Below are positions 1 through 10,836 of a stretch of 64,000 nucleotides of DNA, piece after piece (the stretch's first letter is position 1; each line of letters opens with the position of its first letter). Below the pieces are notes generated by a model. That model saw only the letters and a list, made by a program, of their open reading frames with translations, ran no database searches and was not told where the DNA came from. The stretch is from Elmis aenea (lineage: Eukaryota; Arthropoda; Insecta; Coleoptera; Elmidae). The stretch covers positions 46,151,924 to 46,215,923 of the forward strand of contig OX393581.1 of NCBI GenBank assembly GCA_947652605.1, given 5' to 3'. The position numbers and the translations under genes are program-made.

Positions 1-368
1 TTTGTGTCTGAGGTTCGCTACGCGTCCGTCTACTAGTTCGGCGAAGAGGAGGAGGTTAAGTAATAGTGCCGTCGTGTTGTTGGGGCTTGCATTTTTGACT
101 GTGCCGTTTCTTCCGGCCACGAATCTGCTTTTCTACGTTGGGTTTGTTGTGGCCGAGCGCGTGCTGTATCTACCGAGCGCGGGTTTGTGTTTGTTAATAG
201 GACTAGGAAGTGCGAAACTTTGGGACTGTCGCAAGTATCGGTATGTGATGTTAGCCGGCTTATTAGTGCTGCTGGTATTGTTTGGCTTGAGGACGACGTC
301 GCGGAACAGAGACTGGGCTAACGAGGAATCGCTGTACCGGTCTGCTGTGGCCGTCAACCCGCCAAAAG
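1..368 (+). CDS. Tmtc2: Tmtc2 exon (transmembrane/DUF1736 part), 5' end outside window
   Basis: This is an internal coding exon of a TMTC protein. These ER multipass proteins O-mannosylate cadherins and carry C-terminal TPR repeats. The frame runs in from before base 1 (first full codon at 2). It encodes about 122 residues: a basic stretch, a hydrophobic segment at residues 24-50, the family motif FVVAERVLYLPSAG at about 49-62, another membrane segment near 81-95, then NRDWANEESLYRSAV and VNPPK. From memory of the family, vertebrate TMTC2 has the same order and joins straight into AYGNLG or WGNLG, as the next exon does here. The donor is AAAG|GTAAGC at 368/369, phase 1. The TTG at 2-4 is not a credible start. 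Tmtc2 rather than Tmtc1/3/4 is chosen because of the NEE-LYRS-VNP block and the following TPR. Confidence 0.9.
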
Positions 369-417
369 GTAAGCGTCATTTATTATATTCCAATGTTTAT
401 TAGGCAAACACACGCCA

Positions 418-1817
418 CGGATTCCGGGGTGCGTGAAGGCCTACTTCATCTAACGCCTAACGCCAACCATCTACGCAAATTGTAAAATTAGTATCATCTT
501 TTAGCGCCCAGTGCGCCCTAAAAGTTTTTAATTTTGCTCAACGGGTTACCGAGATATAGCTAATTAAGTGGCGTGCCAACTTCACGCTGGCGCGCCAACT
601 ATTTCCAAAAATTCTAAAATTCGTCTCATCCTTTAGCGCCCAATCCGCGCTTAAATGCGCCATAAAAGTTTTTAATTTTGCTCAACGGGTTACTAAGATA
701 TAGCTAATTAAATAAGTGTCGTGCCAACGTCACGCTGGCGCGCCAACTAATTCCAAAAATTCTAAAATTCGTCTCATCATATAACGACCAATATGCGCTC
801 AAATGCGCCATACAAGTTTTTAATTTTGCTCAAAGGGGCACCGAGATATAGCTAATTAATTAAATGGCGTGCCACCGCCACGCTGGCGCGCCAAATATTT
901 CCAAAAATTCTGAAATTCTTCTCATCCTTTAGCACCCAATATGCGCCCAAATGCGCCTTATTTTTCTAAAAATTATCTTCTCTAGCTCTAGTGGCCGAGT
1001 TATGATTAATTAATTAAAATTGTATTTAAATATAATTAAAAAAATGAGAAAAACGCTTACCTTTCAAATTTTTTAATTACTTATTTCTGACTAAAACATT
1101 ATAAACAACAATTAATTAATTTAGCATTACTCTGCAACTAGTACAATTTTTAGGGCGCATTTGAGCGCATATTGGGCGCTGAAGGATGAGGCGAATTTTA
1201 GAATTTTTCGAAATAGTTGGCGTGCCAGCATGAAGTTGGCACGCCACTTAATTAATTAGCTATATCTCGGTAACCCACTGAGCAAAATTAAAAATGTTTA
1301 GGGGGCATGTGGGCGCATATTGGGCGCTAAAGTATGAGACGAATTTTTGGAAATAGTTGGCGAGCCAGCGTGAAGTTGGCACGCCACTTAATTAATTAGC
1401 TATATCTCGGTAACCCGCTGATCAAAATAAAAAAATTTTAGGGCGCATTTGGGCGCATATTGGGCGCTAAAGTATGAGACGAATTTTTGGAAATAGTTGA
1501 CGAGCCACCGTGAAGTTGGCACGCCACTTAATTAATTAGCTATATCTCGGTAACCCGTTGAGCAAAATAAAAAAATTTTAGGGCGCATTTGGGCGCATAT
1601 TGGGCGCTAAAGTATGAGACGAATTTTTGGAAATAGTTGACGAGCCACCGTGAAGTTGGCACGCCACTTAATTAATTAGCTATATCTCGGTAACCCGTTG
1701 AGCAAAATTAAAAAATTTTAGGGCGCATTTGGGCGCATATTGGGCGCTTAAAGATGAGACTAGTTTTAAAATTTGCGCCGAAGGTTGGCGTGCCAACTTC
1801 ACGCACCCCGGATTCCG
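418..1817. mobile_element. Palindromic foldback element of ~140-bp units in Tmtc2 intron
   Basis: The two ends are inverted copies: CGGATTCCGGGGTGCGTGAA at 418 and its near-complement ending at 1817. Each arm is a series of similar units containing TATATCTCGGTAACCCG, GGGCGCATATTGGGCGC and a GGCGTGCCA/TGGCACGCC core. On the right arm the TATATCTCGG anchor recurs at 1261, 1401, 1541 and 1681, exactly 140 bp apart. On the left arm the inverted anchor is at about 549, 693 and 841, a spacing of 144-148 bp. A non-repeated AT-rich centre lies at about 960-1140. No coding potential was seen and no clear target duplication was found. It is a non-autonomous foldback element or an inverted satellite block. 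Confidence 0.8.
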
Positions 1818-2445
1818 TTGTCAAATATTTAATCGCATTAAACGAATCCATGCGTGCCTAAATTCGTTCTCCATAAGAAATGAACACAACTTCAACTAAT
1901 CCAATTACTCATTTCTCGAGGATATCTTCTGCATTTCAACATCGCGTGCAACATTAATCTATTTACTACTCGAGAAATGTCAGAATCTGTTTAACTTTGC
2001 AGTAACATGACTTCAAACGGCACGAATGCTTTATTCACTTCGGCTTTTTCATGTAATTTTTGCTTGTCGATGAAGACGTTCCTCGTTAACGGCTCATCCC
2101 GTCGAGGATGGCGTAATACCGCTTTGGTAAATTTAATTGCTTTGTTTCGAACTTCCCTTTGAAGTACTAAACTATTCCAATTAAATATAAATTATACTTT
2201 GTTTCGCCCCTGTACATATTTGCCTGGTCCATTGCGGGATGCGAGAGAAAATACGAGTCGGAGAGATAGCGCCGGAATTCTAAAGGAATTTAATATAATA
2301 ACCATTTATGGATGTATTTGTTCGGGTTGCCGCTACGCCAAAAGTGTATACAATTGGCCTTCGTTATTGACTTTTTATTTGTGGCGATATTGCGTTTCGG
2401 ATCGGAGAAAATGGATTATTATTTTCATTTCATTTGTTGTTACAG

Positions 2446-2560
2446 CCTACGGAAACCTCGGCAGTGTGTTAAGCAGCCAGGGGCGAGTGGTTGACGCCGA
2501 ATCGGCCTTTCGGAAGGCCCTGCTCCACCGACCCAACATGGCCGACGTACACTATAACTT
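2446..2560 (+). CDS. Tmtc2: Tmtc2 exon (first TPR repeat)
   Basis: The acceptor is a pyrimidine-rich TTTGTTGTTACAG ending at 2445 and the donor is GTAAGT at 2561. The incoming phase-1 base from the previous exon completes GCC (Ala), reading through AYGNLGSVLSSQGRV, then AESAFRKAL and NMADVHYNL. This is one TPR unit with the helix A pattern (YGNLG..L..QGR) and helix B pattern (A...FRKAL). The exon ends in phase 2 inside a Leu codon. The open frame upstream of 2446 is intronic. The sequence aligns by eye with the TMTC2 segment that follows the membrane domain. GC content is clearly higher than in the surrounding intron, as expected for a selected exon. No following exon was recognised in the remaining window. 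Confidence 0.9.
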
Positions 2561-2842
2561 GTAAGTTGCACCCTCTTATTCTTCTTTATACACACATACA
2601 AACTAATTCTTGCCTACAACGTTCCTAATTCGTTTATAATTGTGGGTAGGCTTATCTCGCCCGGAAACCTAACCTAATAACACCATTAAAAAGAAATTAC
2701 AACAAACACTTGCGACATTTCGCAGGATTTTCACTAATTTAATTGCTCGCCTTCGTTGCAAATAATTTATTACGTCGTAAAACTTTAATGCCATATTCCT
2801 ATAAATTTATTAATATCGAAGCACTTAACAATCACTGGGCAA
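2561..2842. other. Intronic AT-rich DNA, nothing recognised
   Basis: This stretch runs from the Tmtc2 donor to the first base of the next foldback element. No open frame, repeat or RNA signature was seen. Confidence 0.5.
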
Positions 2843-2975
2843 TACAGGGTGAATAAAATTCGAATGTTTTACGGGGTATCACCAAAATAGTTAGCGAAAA
2901 TCTGATATTGGTCTCTTGGGCATTTTTTTTGAGAAAAGAACGACTATTACAGGGTTGGCCTGATTTTAATCAATT

Positions 2976-3035
2976 GATTTAAATCACGATTTAAATCACG
3001 ATTTAAATCACGATTTAAATCATGACTTAAATCAG
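2976..3035. repeat. 12-bp tandem repeat, 5 units (GATTTAAATCAC)
   Basis: Five consecutive 12-mers: three perfect GATTTAAATCAC, then GATTTAAATCAT and GACTTAAATCAG. Each unit holds the palindrome GATTTAAATC, so the array can form hairpins. It sits immediately inside the left end of a nested transposon, where transposase-binding repeats are often found. Confidence 0.85.
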
Positions 3036-3490
3036 CAGATTTTTAAAAATTAATGTCATGTTTCACATATAATTTAAATGCACGTTTTTCTTTCGCCCGC
3101 TTAAACAACCGGTCTCTACAAGAATTTTCTTGTTAGATACGCATTCCGGTAGATTTACTTAGTAAATTTTCACAATAATAATTAATTTTAGAGTCGAAAG
3201 ATCTACAACCTCATTCAAAAAGCTGCAACAATTGGAAAAGTTTTTTATTATCGATTTCTCAGAAAATGTTATTCCTGATAAAAGTTGATGGATGACCTAA
3301 AACTAATTTTAAAGATGAAAAAAAAAAGATTGTGTCACAAGATTTTAACGATTTTAAAAATATTCGCAGAAGTAGTGCCCCTATTTTAAGACTTACAAAA
3401 AAAATCCTTGGAAAAAATGGTTTAGAAATCAAAAAATGGCAATACAAAATTTGACGTCAAAATTTCATTTTGGAATTTTATAGTAGATAG

Positions 3491-4341
3491 TAGGGTTTCT
3501 CATATTTGACCATTTTGCTTGTCCCGGGATTCCGGGAAGAAATCGGCCTTTGTCGCGGGATTTCCCGGGATCCCGGGATGTAATAAATTATGTCAATATT
3601 TTTAAATAAATAACCCAAAAAATTAAGGGAGCGGTTTATTACTTAAAAACGACTTCAAGCCATAGCTATATGTTATACATTTTGCTCCATGATTATTACA
3701 AATAATTCAATAATATTGGTGAGAGAAACATACATTTGGGAATTATAACCTTTCTATTGCAATTTCATATTTATGAATACAATAACATAATTTTTACAAT
3801 GAATTTTTGTAATGTGATTTAAGAAAACAAAGGTGATCTGTGCTTCAGTCTATTAGTCTTTTTCTTCATTTATTAACAAAAAGTCCTGCTGCATAAAATG
3901 CTCTCTAAGTCTCTATTGATGTACAGGTGAAATTGTCTTGAGAGCATTTAGCAGCAAAGAAACATCATTATTATCAATAAAATTTCATTTACAAGCTATT
4001 TTGCTTTGAATGATCAGGGTACACAAAAATAAAACTGTAAAAGTATTTTGAAGATATTAACTTTGTAATGGAGACCGGGCTTCTTTGCGCCATACTAAAA
4101 GAGAAAAATTATTTTGAAGTTTTTCCATAATTTACTGTTAGTAAAGACATTTTAAGCATAACATTCTGATAAGTTGTGATAGTATTACAAAGATCTTAGC
4201 ACAAAATAAACGAAAACAACACTTTTTTTAAATCCCAGGAATTCCCGGGACAAAAAGCATTTCCCAGGAAATATAAAATAGCTTAAAATGGACCGGGATC
4301 CCGGGTTCCCGGGATCACGGTATCCCGGGAAAGAAAGACTA
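3491..4341. mobile_element. hAT-like MITE with CCCGGG-rich ends
   Basis: The element is flanked by an 8-bp direct repeat GTAGATAG (3483-3490 and 4342-4349), the target duplication size of hAT transposons. The ends are TAGGGTTTCTC and, read inward from the right, TAGTCTTTCTT. Both ends carry GGGATCCCGGG and TTCCCGGGA blocks (about 3525-3580 and 4235-4330), so the subterminal DNA is GC-rich in an AT-rich interior. No transposase frame is visible. It is nested inside the 2950-5030 element. Confidence 0.75.
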
Positions 4342-6052
4342 GTAGATAGTGTCAACATTCAAAAAGTTGGCAACTAATGGAAAAAAAATATATTATCGAA
4401 AATTTTATTCTTGAGAAAAGTTGGTGCCTGTTATGCAACTAATTTTAAGTTTAAAAAAGCTCGATAAAAATTCATGCCATAACAGCTTCTAGCGATTTTA
4501 GAAATATTCGCTAAATTAAAGTAAGTACCCTTATATCAAAATTCTTAAAATAAGGGCCCTTTTTAATCTTAAAAATACTTCAATAATAAAAATTTAAATT
4601 TTAGCGTAATTTTTGAACTCTAAACAATCTTTCCCTATGCAGTTTTTTTTTGTAAGTCTTAAAATAAAACCAATTTACTCTTGTGAATATTTCTGAAATT
4701 GCTAAAATCTGGTAATGTATACTTTTTTGTAAAATTCTTTCCATCTTTTAATTAGTTTAGGTTATCCACCAACTTTTATCAGCAATAAGAGAAATTTTTA
4801 GTAAAAAACGTTTTATTTGTTAATACTTTTTAAATGACGCTGTATAGAAAATATAATTCCGGGTGAATAATGAATAAATTAGTTATAAAAAACAAAATAG
4901 TCAAGTTTCTTTAAAAAAATCAAAAATTAATGATTTTTTTTGATTTTTTAAATTTAAATAAATTATTTTTGATTTATTAAATAAAAAACAAATTTTGCCC
5001 AACTCTACTATTTGGTCAGATTTTTTAAATCACTTTCCATTCTGGCCCTACAGACAAAGAATGAAGTTTCATCATTTTTGAAAATTTAATATAACTTCTT
5101 TATTTACTAAAATAGAACAAAATGTTATAATGTTTTTTTTATACAGATTTTTATGCTCAATTTAATTTTTTTTTAAATTTTCGTGATGTGAAGTTAACTA
5201 ATATTTTTGAAAATAAAAACCGTAGTTGGCTATGACAATATAAAAAATATTTTTGTTTAGCTTTTCAAAAATATATAGTTTTATATATTTGTAACCGATG
5301 TGGCTAATTTTGTAAAAATTTCCTAATCAAACTTTGCCATGATTTTGTAAAGAAGTGATGTTTGCAATTATTAAACAACTAAACGTCATTTCTCAATAAA
5401 TTCTGAAGCAGGCACTATGTTTTTATCGATTATAATGTAAACTTCTTCAACATATTAAACATTTCCAAGTGTTCAAATTTAGTCATGTTTACAATACCTA
5501 CCACAATAAACAGTTATAAAATACAAAAGAATACAAGGATTTGCTTAAGAAATGAAAACTTTATTTGGATATGATATTTAGCTGTTTCATAATTATAAAC
5601 ATCGCTTCTCTACCAAATCATGGCAAACTTTAATAATAAAATTTTCACAAAATTAGTCATATTATCTCGGTTATTTATTGCAACAAATATATAAAACTAT
5701 ATAAATATTTCTGAAAAGCTAAAACACTTCTTTATTATATAAAGTGATGGCAAACTAGGGTTTCTACTTGAAAAAACACAAGTTTATATCATATCTCGAA
5801 AGTCAGCATCGCTAAAAAAATCGATTATGTTTTAAGATTAAGCGTAAAAGTCTGTATCAAAAACCATTATAACATGTTCTATTTTAATAAATAAAGAAGT
5901 TATAGTAAATGTTCAAAAATGATGAAATTTAATTTTTCTTCTGTATAGTCCAAAATGTTCTCAAAAAATAGCACAAGAGATCCATATCAGATTTTCGCTA
6001 ACTATTACGGTAACGATAATACCCCGTAAATATTCGAATTGGGTCCACCCTA

Positions 6053-7734
6053 TATGATATTTTTTCGCCCCAAAACAATAAACAAATATGTGTTTTTTTT
6101 TTTTTTTTGCACCAAATTATTTAAAAATTAGCAACGACTTACTAATTTGCACAAATACCTAAAGAAAACGGTTCTTTATGAACAAATTTTAGTCTCTTTT
6201 TGAAGGCTTACGTTCAACAATGTATAAAAAAAATTGAAACGAAACACATGTAACTTGGTGCATAACATTACGATATACAAATTGAAAGGTTAAACCTGTT
6301 CCTTGCTCTATAAAATTATGTGTTAATGGGTGACATTATTGGTAAAAGATATTTATGCTACAATTTGTCAGTATAAACATGTAACCTAAATTATTAAAAA
6401 TGTTGCATTCTTAAACCATATAGGATTAAAGTTATTGCATTAAATGTCACTTAAACCCTACAGTTACTCTACTTTAATCAGTAGTTGTTTGTAAGATTGG
6501 TTATTGTTTTGCGGAATTTAATTGACGGATGTTTAGCGGTTGCATAAAATATTGACGTTCTAAAAAATTTTGATAAAGGATTCAAAAGTGGTTTGATAAT
6601 GTTTGTGAACGAAAATTTATAATTAACCTTCAAAACCATTAAATGGTTTTTCCCCACCATCCACAACAATTTAAAATCTTATACATATAAAAGGCTAAAG
6701 AAACTTTAAAACCTACGCAATAACAAAAAAGTACAACTCTCAAGTTTCACTTAGATAATAAATTCGTCCTTTCACATGTCAACAAATTACAAGATCGACT
6801 GACCAATTACAAAAATTTCGATACAATTTCTAGGCGGCTTTAACGTGTACACAGGCGTACAAAACACGTTTAATGCCGAATTGATTACCTTCGACAGATA
6901 TTTTATGTTTGATTGGGAAAAGTTAAAGCGTTTAATTATTCTACCACGTGTTTCACAAACAAAAGAGGGTTAATTAACAACTGTTTGTTTGTTTTAAAAC
7001 CTATTTTGCATTGCGTGGATTCGGGGAACAAAGAGGGAGTTTACCCAGCAAATGTAAAAATACAACCCGGGGCTATATGTCGAGTTGGAATATGTAACTG
7101 AAATGACAACACACGGAGCATTAAAAAAAACAAAAATTCCAGAAAAAGCTGTCGTTTTAATGAACCGTGCTTGTAAAGTTTATTCTGCTTATTACTACAA
7201 AAGTTAAAAGTTGTTAACGAAATGAAGTGACAGTTGAATTTTTTTCATCGAGCCTTAATGCAAAAAAAGTTAAATTTACAATTTCCTAAAAAAATGGTTT
7301 GTTAAACATTACCCCATAGAAGTTTCATTTGTGGTATTATAGCGTAATTTAAAAAAGATATTTAAAATTGTAAAACTTACAAAGAAATGTAAACAAATAA
7401 ATTTAAGCTAAGATAAAATACAAGTTATAAAATTGTTACAATACAAGTTTTGAGACAAAAAAATGGCAACTATTTTATCTAAATATATATAAACCAAATT
7501 TTGTGTTCGACAGTATCCGGAAGTTACGGATACTGTACAACTGCTTATACAGGATGTCCCTGATAACATTTTCAGCAAAAAATTCTCGCTTATTATAAGA
7601 GATACAGGTTTGCTTAAATAAGATGATTTTTTCTTAAGTAAGTAAGAAATGATACTTTTATAATATATGTTTAAAGTGTTGTCCATTACGTTCTAAACAT
7701 AATTATTTTGATCTGCTTAATTACCATCTCTTAC
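6053..7734. other. AT-rich DNA without recognised gene
   Basis: A poly-T run of about 18 lies near 6092-6109. A lone transposon-like end, TACAGGATGTCCC, is present near 7551, with no partner found. Short open frames here (for example minus strand 6478-6669 and 7408-7686) have no recognisable motif and AT-driven composition. Confidence 0.5.
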
Positions 7735-8133
7735 AAGGGAGGGTCTCGATATGTTGTCGCTGGAATCTGATCAAGGCTGTGTTTATTGCAACCGAAAAGT
7801 TGAATAATGAAGGTAATATTTGCGTTCACGTTGGCTATAAAACCGTCAGAGATAAAGTCGAAATTCTTCTATTTACCAATGCGCGCATCCTTTGCAAGTA
7901 AAATGGTGTAAAGTTTTTGAAAAAATCTCAAACGGTTCCGGAGAAAAACGCGAAAAACGAGACCCTTGTAAAAACGGTTACCTTATGTTAAACGCCTATG
8001 CAAGTCGCATAGATTTAGTTATACAACTTATCAAATCATAGCCCTTTTGAGGGGGTTTCATTTTTGAGGTTTTTCTCCGTACCGGTTTAAGATTTTTTCA
8101 AAAACTTTGCACCATTTTACTTGCAATGGATGC

Positions 8134-9079
8134 TAGGGATTGTAATACCGGTAAACCGGTTTACCGGTAAATCGCAAAAAATGCTCTTCAAATTTTACCG
8201 GTAATTTGCTAGTTTTTTACCGGTAAAACCGATAATTTTACAACATCTTTTTAATCATGATAAAAATCTAAATCAAATAATCGAAAAAAAATTGACATAT
8301 TTTCAAAGAGAAAAAATAAGGGGAAAGCATACAAATGGCATATGATTGTTTGATTGTTTACTCACTACTCGACCAACAAGTGTAGTAGAATCCGAAAAAG
8401 CTTTTTCCGCGGCTGGATTATTTTGTACAAAAATTAGGTCGCAATTAGGAGACGATAGTTAAAATAAATTATATTTTCTACGTGGTTATTTTTTAAGAAA
8501 AGTTTAAAATAAAAAATATTGTTAATAGTTTGACTACATATTTTATGTTATATCATTTTATATTTTATATTCAGAATAGTTTTATTTTCATGTGTTTTTT
8601 GTAATACTGGATTATATTTTTTGTAATATTTTTATTTTATATATTATATATTGTCATTTTATATTGTGTTATATTAATATTACATAAAAATATATTAGAT
8701 ACGTTAATGGCTGTTAACTAATATATTGTATGAAAGTATGAAACTAATTGGGATAGTTTAGACTTCAACTATCTCAATCAGTTCCATAATAAATAAATGT
8801 ATATAAATATATTTATTTTTAATATGGTTTTCAGAGTTTATCCCGGTAATATTTAAATTGGCTTGACGTTTCGGCAAGCTCTCGCTATAGGGGAGCCGCG
8901 GATAAACTCCGAAAACTACATTAAAAATGTTAGTAACCGCAAAAAATCTAAAAAGAAACAATATAATATAAATATATATAATAATATGATTTACCGGTAA
9001 ATTACCGGTAAACCGGTTTTGATTGACAGTTTTACCGAATTACCGGTAATTCAAAAAGTCGGTAAATTTACAATCCCTA
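8134..9079 (+). mobile_element. hAT transposon remnant with ACCGGTAAAC-rich ends
   Basis: Target duplication ATGGATGC at 8126-8133 and 9080-9087. The terminal inverted repeat is TAGGGATTGTAA / TTACAATCCCTA. Subterminal DNA is packed with TTACCGGTAA and ACCGGTAAAC motifs on both ends. The interior keeps only the end of a transposase frame (8364-8462). It also holds short hairpins (8739-8787; arms 8821-8843 with 8900-8922) and long AT tracts. All hallmarks match the hAT superfamily. It is a deletion derivative that cannot encode its own transposase. Confidence 0.93.
8364..8462 (+). pseudogene. hAT transposase C-terminus (dimerisation region) fragment
   Basis: About 32 codons end at a TAA and read RPTSVVESEKAFSAAGLF followed by CTKIRSQLGDD. 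This matches the conserved hAT C-terminal block (P.TS..SER.FS.AG....K.R..L.DD), in which the usual SER is SEK here. Everything upstream, including the catalytic DDE core, is missing. It lies inside the hAT element 8134-9079 in the same orientation as the transposon's 3' end. Confidence 0.8.
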
Positions 9080-9335
9080 ATGGATGCGCGAATTGGTAAA
9101 TAACAGAATTTTGATTTTTTCGCTGACTGTTTCATAGCCAACGCGATCGCAAAAATTACCGTTATTATTCAACTTTTCAGTTTTTCCCCTTTTTTCCGAA
9201 GGAAATGGCCAGTGGCACGTATAACTCTGCAAAACAATTAGTTTTGATGTTCTTGATGCAATAAACACAGCCTTGATAAGATTCTATCGACAACATAGCG
9301 TGACCTTCCCTGGTCAGACGTTTTATGGCAAAGAA

Positions 9336-10583
9336 TGTAGCATCTAAAGATGTCAATTTCATCATTTTTTGTAAATGTAGCCACAATCATAGCAAATTTG
9401 AAATGTTTAACAATTGTTTTAAAATAGTGCTAGGTAAGTGTTATACATTGTCGAATTCAGAATAAAATGCTTTACAAATTGGCGGTAAAATCAGATATAG
9501 CGTCCATGAGAAAAAAATTACCTGATGATGGTTTAAAAAAAGCGAAACGTCGCATGGAAAGTATAGTTGGGGATTTTGATTCCTTGCAAAAAGTGGCCAT
9601 GAAATTGTTTTACAGAAATGAAAAACGAGAACTCTGTATGAAGCCGACTCTTCTGACAAATATTTAAACCTGGAATGTACTTATAAAAAGGCTAAAACCG
9701 TAAAATATAACTAAAACTCCGACGAAAAATCAAATAACCGTAATTTTTCTGTAATAATAAAAACAATAAAGCACGAAATTACGCGAAAATAACGGAAACA
9801 TCCATAAAAATGAAGTGAGCTGTATTTGTACATCCTTAAAATAAAAATACATTCGATATGTTAATATAACTCAATCCCATTGTCATAAATATACAATTGG
9901 GAAAAGTTATCATCCTATATTAGACTATTACAGAGACACTATGCTATAAAAAAGGAAAAGACTGTTGGGACGGAAGCTTTTATATATGAGGGGATTACTT
10001 CAATAATATTCTAAGAAAAGAGAAACGGCATAAGCCGTAAAGCAAACATTATAGGTATTTGTTACCCCACTTAAAATTTACATTGTAAAACTTCAATAAA
10101 GCTTTATAGGTATATAAACAAACTCAAATAGGGGAGAACTAATATTTTTTAACGATCACATTAATATCAGTTACATGTTAAAAAGCTATATTGTGGTATT
10201 CAATGAAAATAATACAGAAAATAGTAAAGAATGAACTTAAATATTCTATTAACAACTAATGAATGTTTTAAAGTTGATCGTCGATATAAGATACATTAAA
10301 AAAATCACTACAATATCGATTTACAATAATTGACAAATTTTAGCTTATAAATATCTAAACAGAATGATTGTCAAACTATATGACTTCATGATACAATTTT
10401 TGGCGCGTTATAAATTAATTAATTTGTGAAAGAAAGGTTAGTGAGACAAATTTTACCTTCTTCTTTATATAGCAGTGATTTTTTAATTTTTTTAAATTAC
10501 TGAAACTTTGTGGACTAATTTTACCAAATAAGTTATTAATTTTGCCAACATGTATTAAAGAAAAACGTCGAAAAAATTTCAAG
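9336..10583. other. AT-rich DNA; one unassigned 66-codon frame
   Basis: Mostly featureless. An open frame at 9467-9667 (+) encodes a charged, helix-prone peptide (IASMRKKLPDDGLKKAKRR, then MKLFYRNEKREL). It has better codon variety than neighbouring frames, but I recognise no family and it may be a degraded transposon fragment. Confidence 0.4.
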
Positions 10584-10772
10584 TAGGGGAGGGTGGGGCA
10601 AGTTGACTAGCTTAACGGAAATTGTCAGTAAAAAATATATGCACAGTTTTTTTTTAAAACAAAATATAATGGTGACATACATATATGAGTTTACTACAAA
10701 CTGAAAGGGCGAGAAACCAGAAATCATATAAACACTTGAGGAAAAAAAATAAAAACACACTCTGTGTATTTT

Positions 10773-10836
10773 AGTCATCTTGCCCCACCTATGGGGCAAG
10801 ATAACGAACATATCGGGGCAAGATGACGATTACGCA
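10773..10836. repeat. Subterminal GGGGCAAGATGAC repeats, left side of pogo-like element
   Basis: Three close copies in alternating orientation (AGTCATCTTGCCCCACCTA, TGGGGCAAGATAACGA, CGGGGCAAGATGACGA) lie about 190 bp inside the left terminus. A matching cluster is at 11831-11900. They are likely transposase-binding sites. Confidence 0.75.

Larger units (their letters stand above)
2950..5030. mobile_element. Nested element with ends AGGGTTGGCCTGATTTTAAT / TTTGCCCAACTCT
   Basis: The left end reads GGGTTGGCCTGATTTTAAT followed by a 12-bp tandem repeat. The right end, TTTGCCCAACTCTA near 5010, is roughly complementary. Inside are three diverged copies of a ~250-bp unit: about 3205-3470 (+), 4355-4570 (+) and 4600-4850 (inverted). 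All carry AAAAGTTGGTGG-like and TTTTAAGACTTACAAAAAAA-like blocks. Ends of this form are common in hAT-like elements, but no target duplication was identified, so the superfamily is an inference. Confidence 0.5.
2845..6052. mobile_element. Foldback DNA transposon (CAGGGTG ends) with nested insertions
   Basis: The outer inverted repeats start CAGGGTGAATAAAATTCGAA at 2845 and end as ATTCGAATTGGGTCCACCCT near 6050. They continue inward through ACGGGGTAT, TAGTTAGCGAAAATCTGATA and GTCTCTTG on both sides. TA flanks the left end. The arms match the element at 25049-26262, so this is a second, larger member of that family. Its size is explained by insertions at about 2950-5030 and 3491-4341. The right arm alone (about 5040-6050) contains further inverted sub-copies. 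No transposase frame was seen. Confidence 0.75.
7735..9335. mobile_element. Palindromic element interrupted by a hAT insertion
   Basis: The left arm at about 7740-7960 contains GATATGTTGTCG, CAAGGCTGTGTTTATTGCA, GTTGAATAATGAAGGTAAT and AAGTAAAATGGTGTAAAG. The right arm carries all of these inverted at about 8062-8133 and 9088-9300. The two right-arm parts are separated by the hAT copy at 8134-9079. The palindrome centre is near 8000. The arms continue to about 7735 and 9335. No terminal repeat consensus or target duplication for the outer element could be fixed, and no coding frame was seen. Confidence 0.7.

Noticed and set aside
133..357. 74-codon frame on the minus strand
   Set aside because: It is the antisense shadow of the Tmtc2 exon, which is supported by family motifs and splice sites.
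2199..2445. Open frame upstream of the second Tmtc2 exon
   Set aside because: It ends at a good acceptor (TTACAG) and has no family similarity, while the sequence after the acceptor matches the TPR exon in the phase set by the previous exon.
2976..3035. Possible CRISPR-like short repeat array
   Set aside because: Units are contiguous 12-mers with no spacers, in a eukaryotic transposon end.
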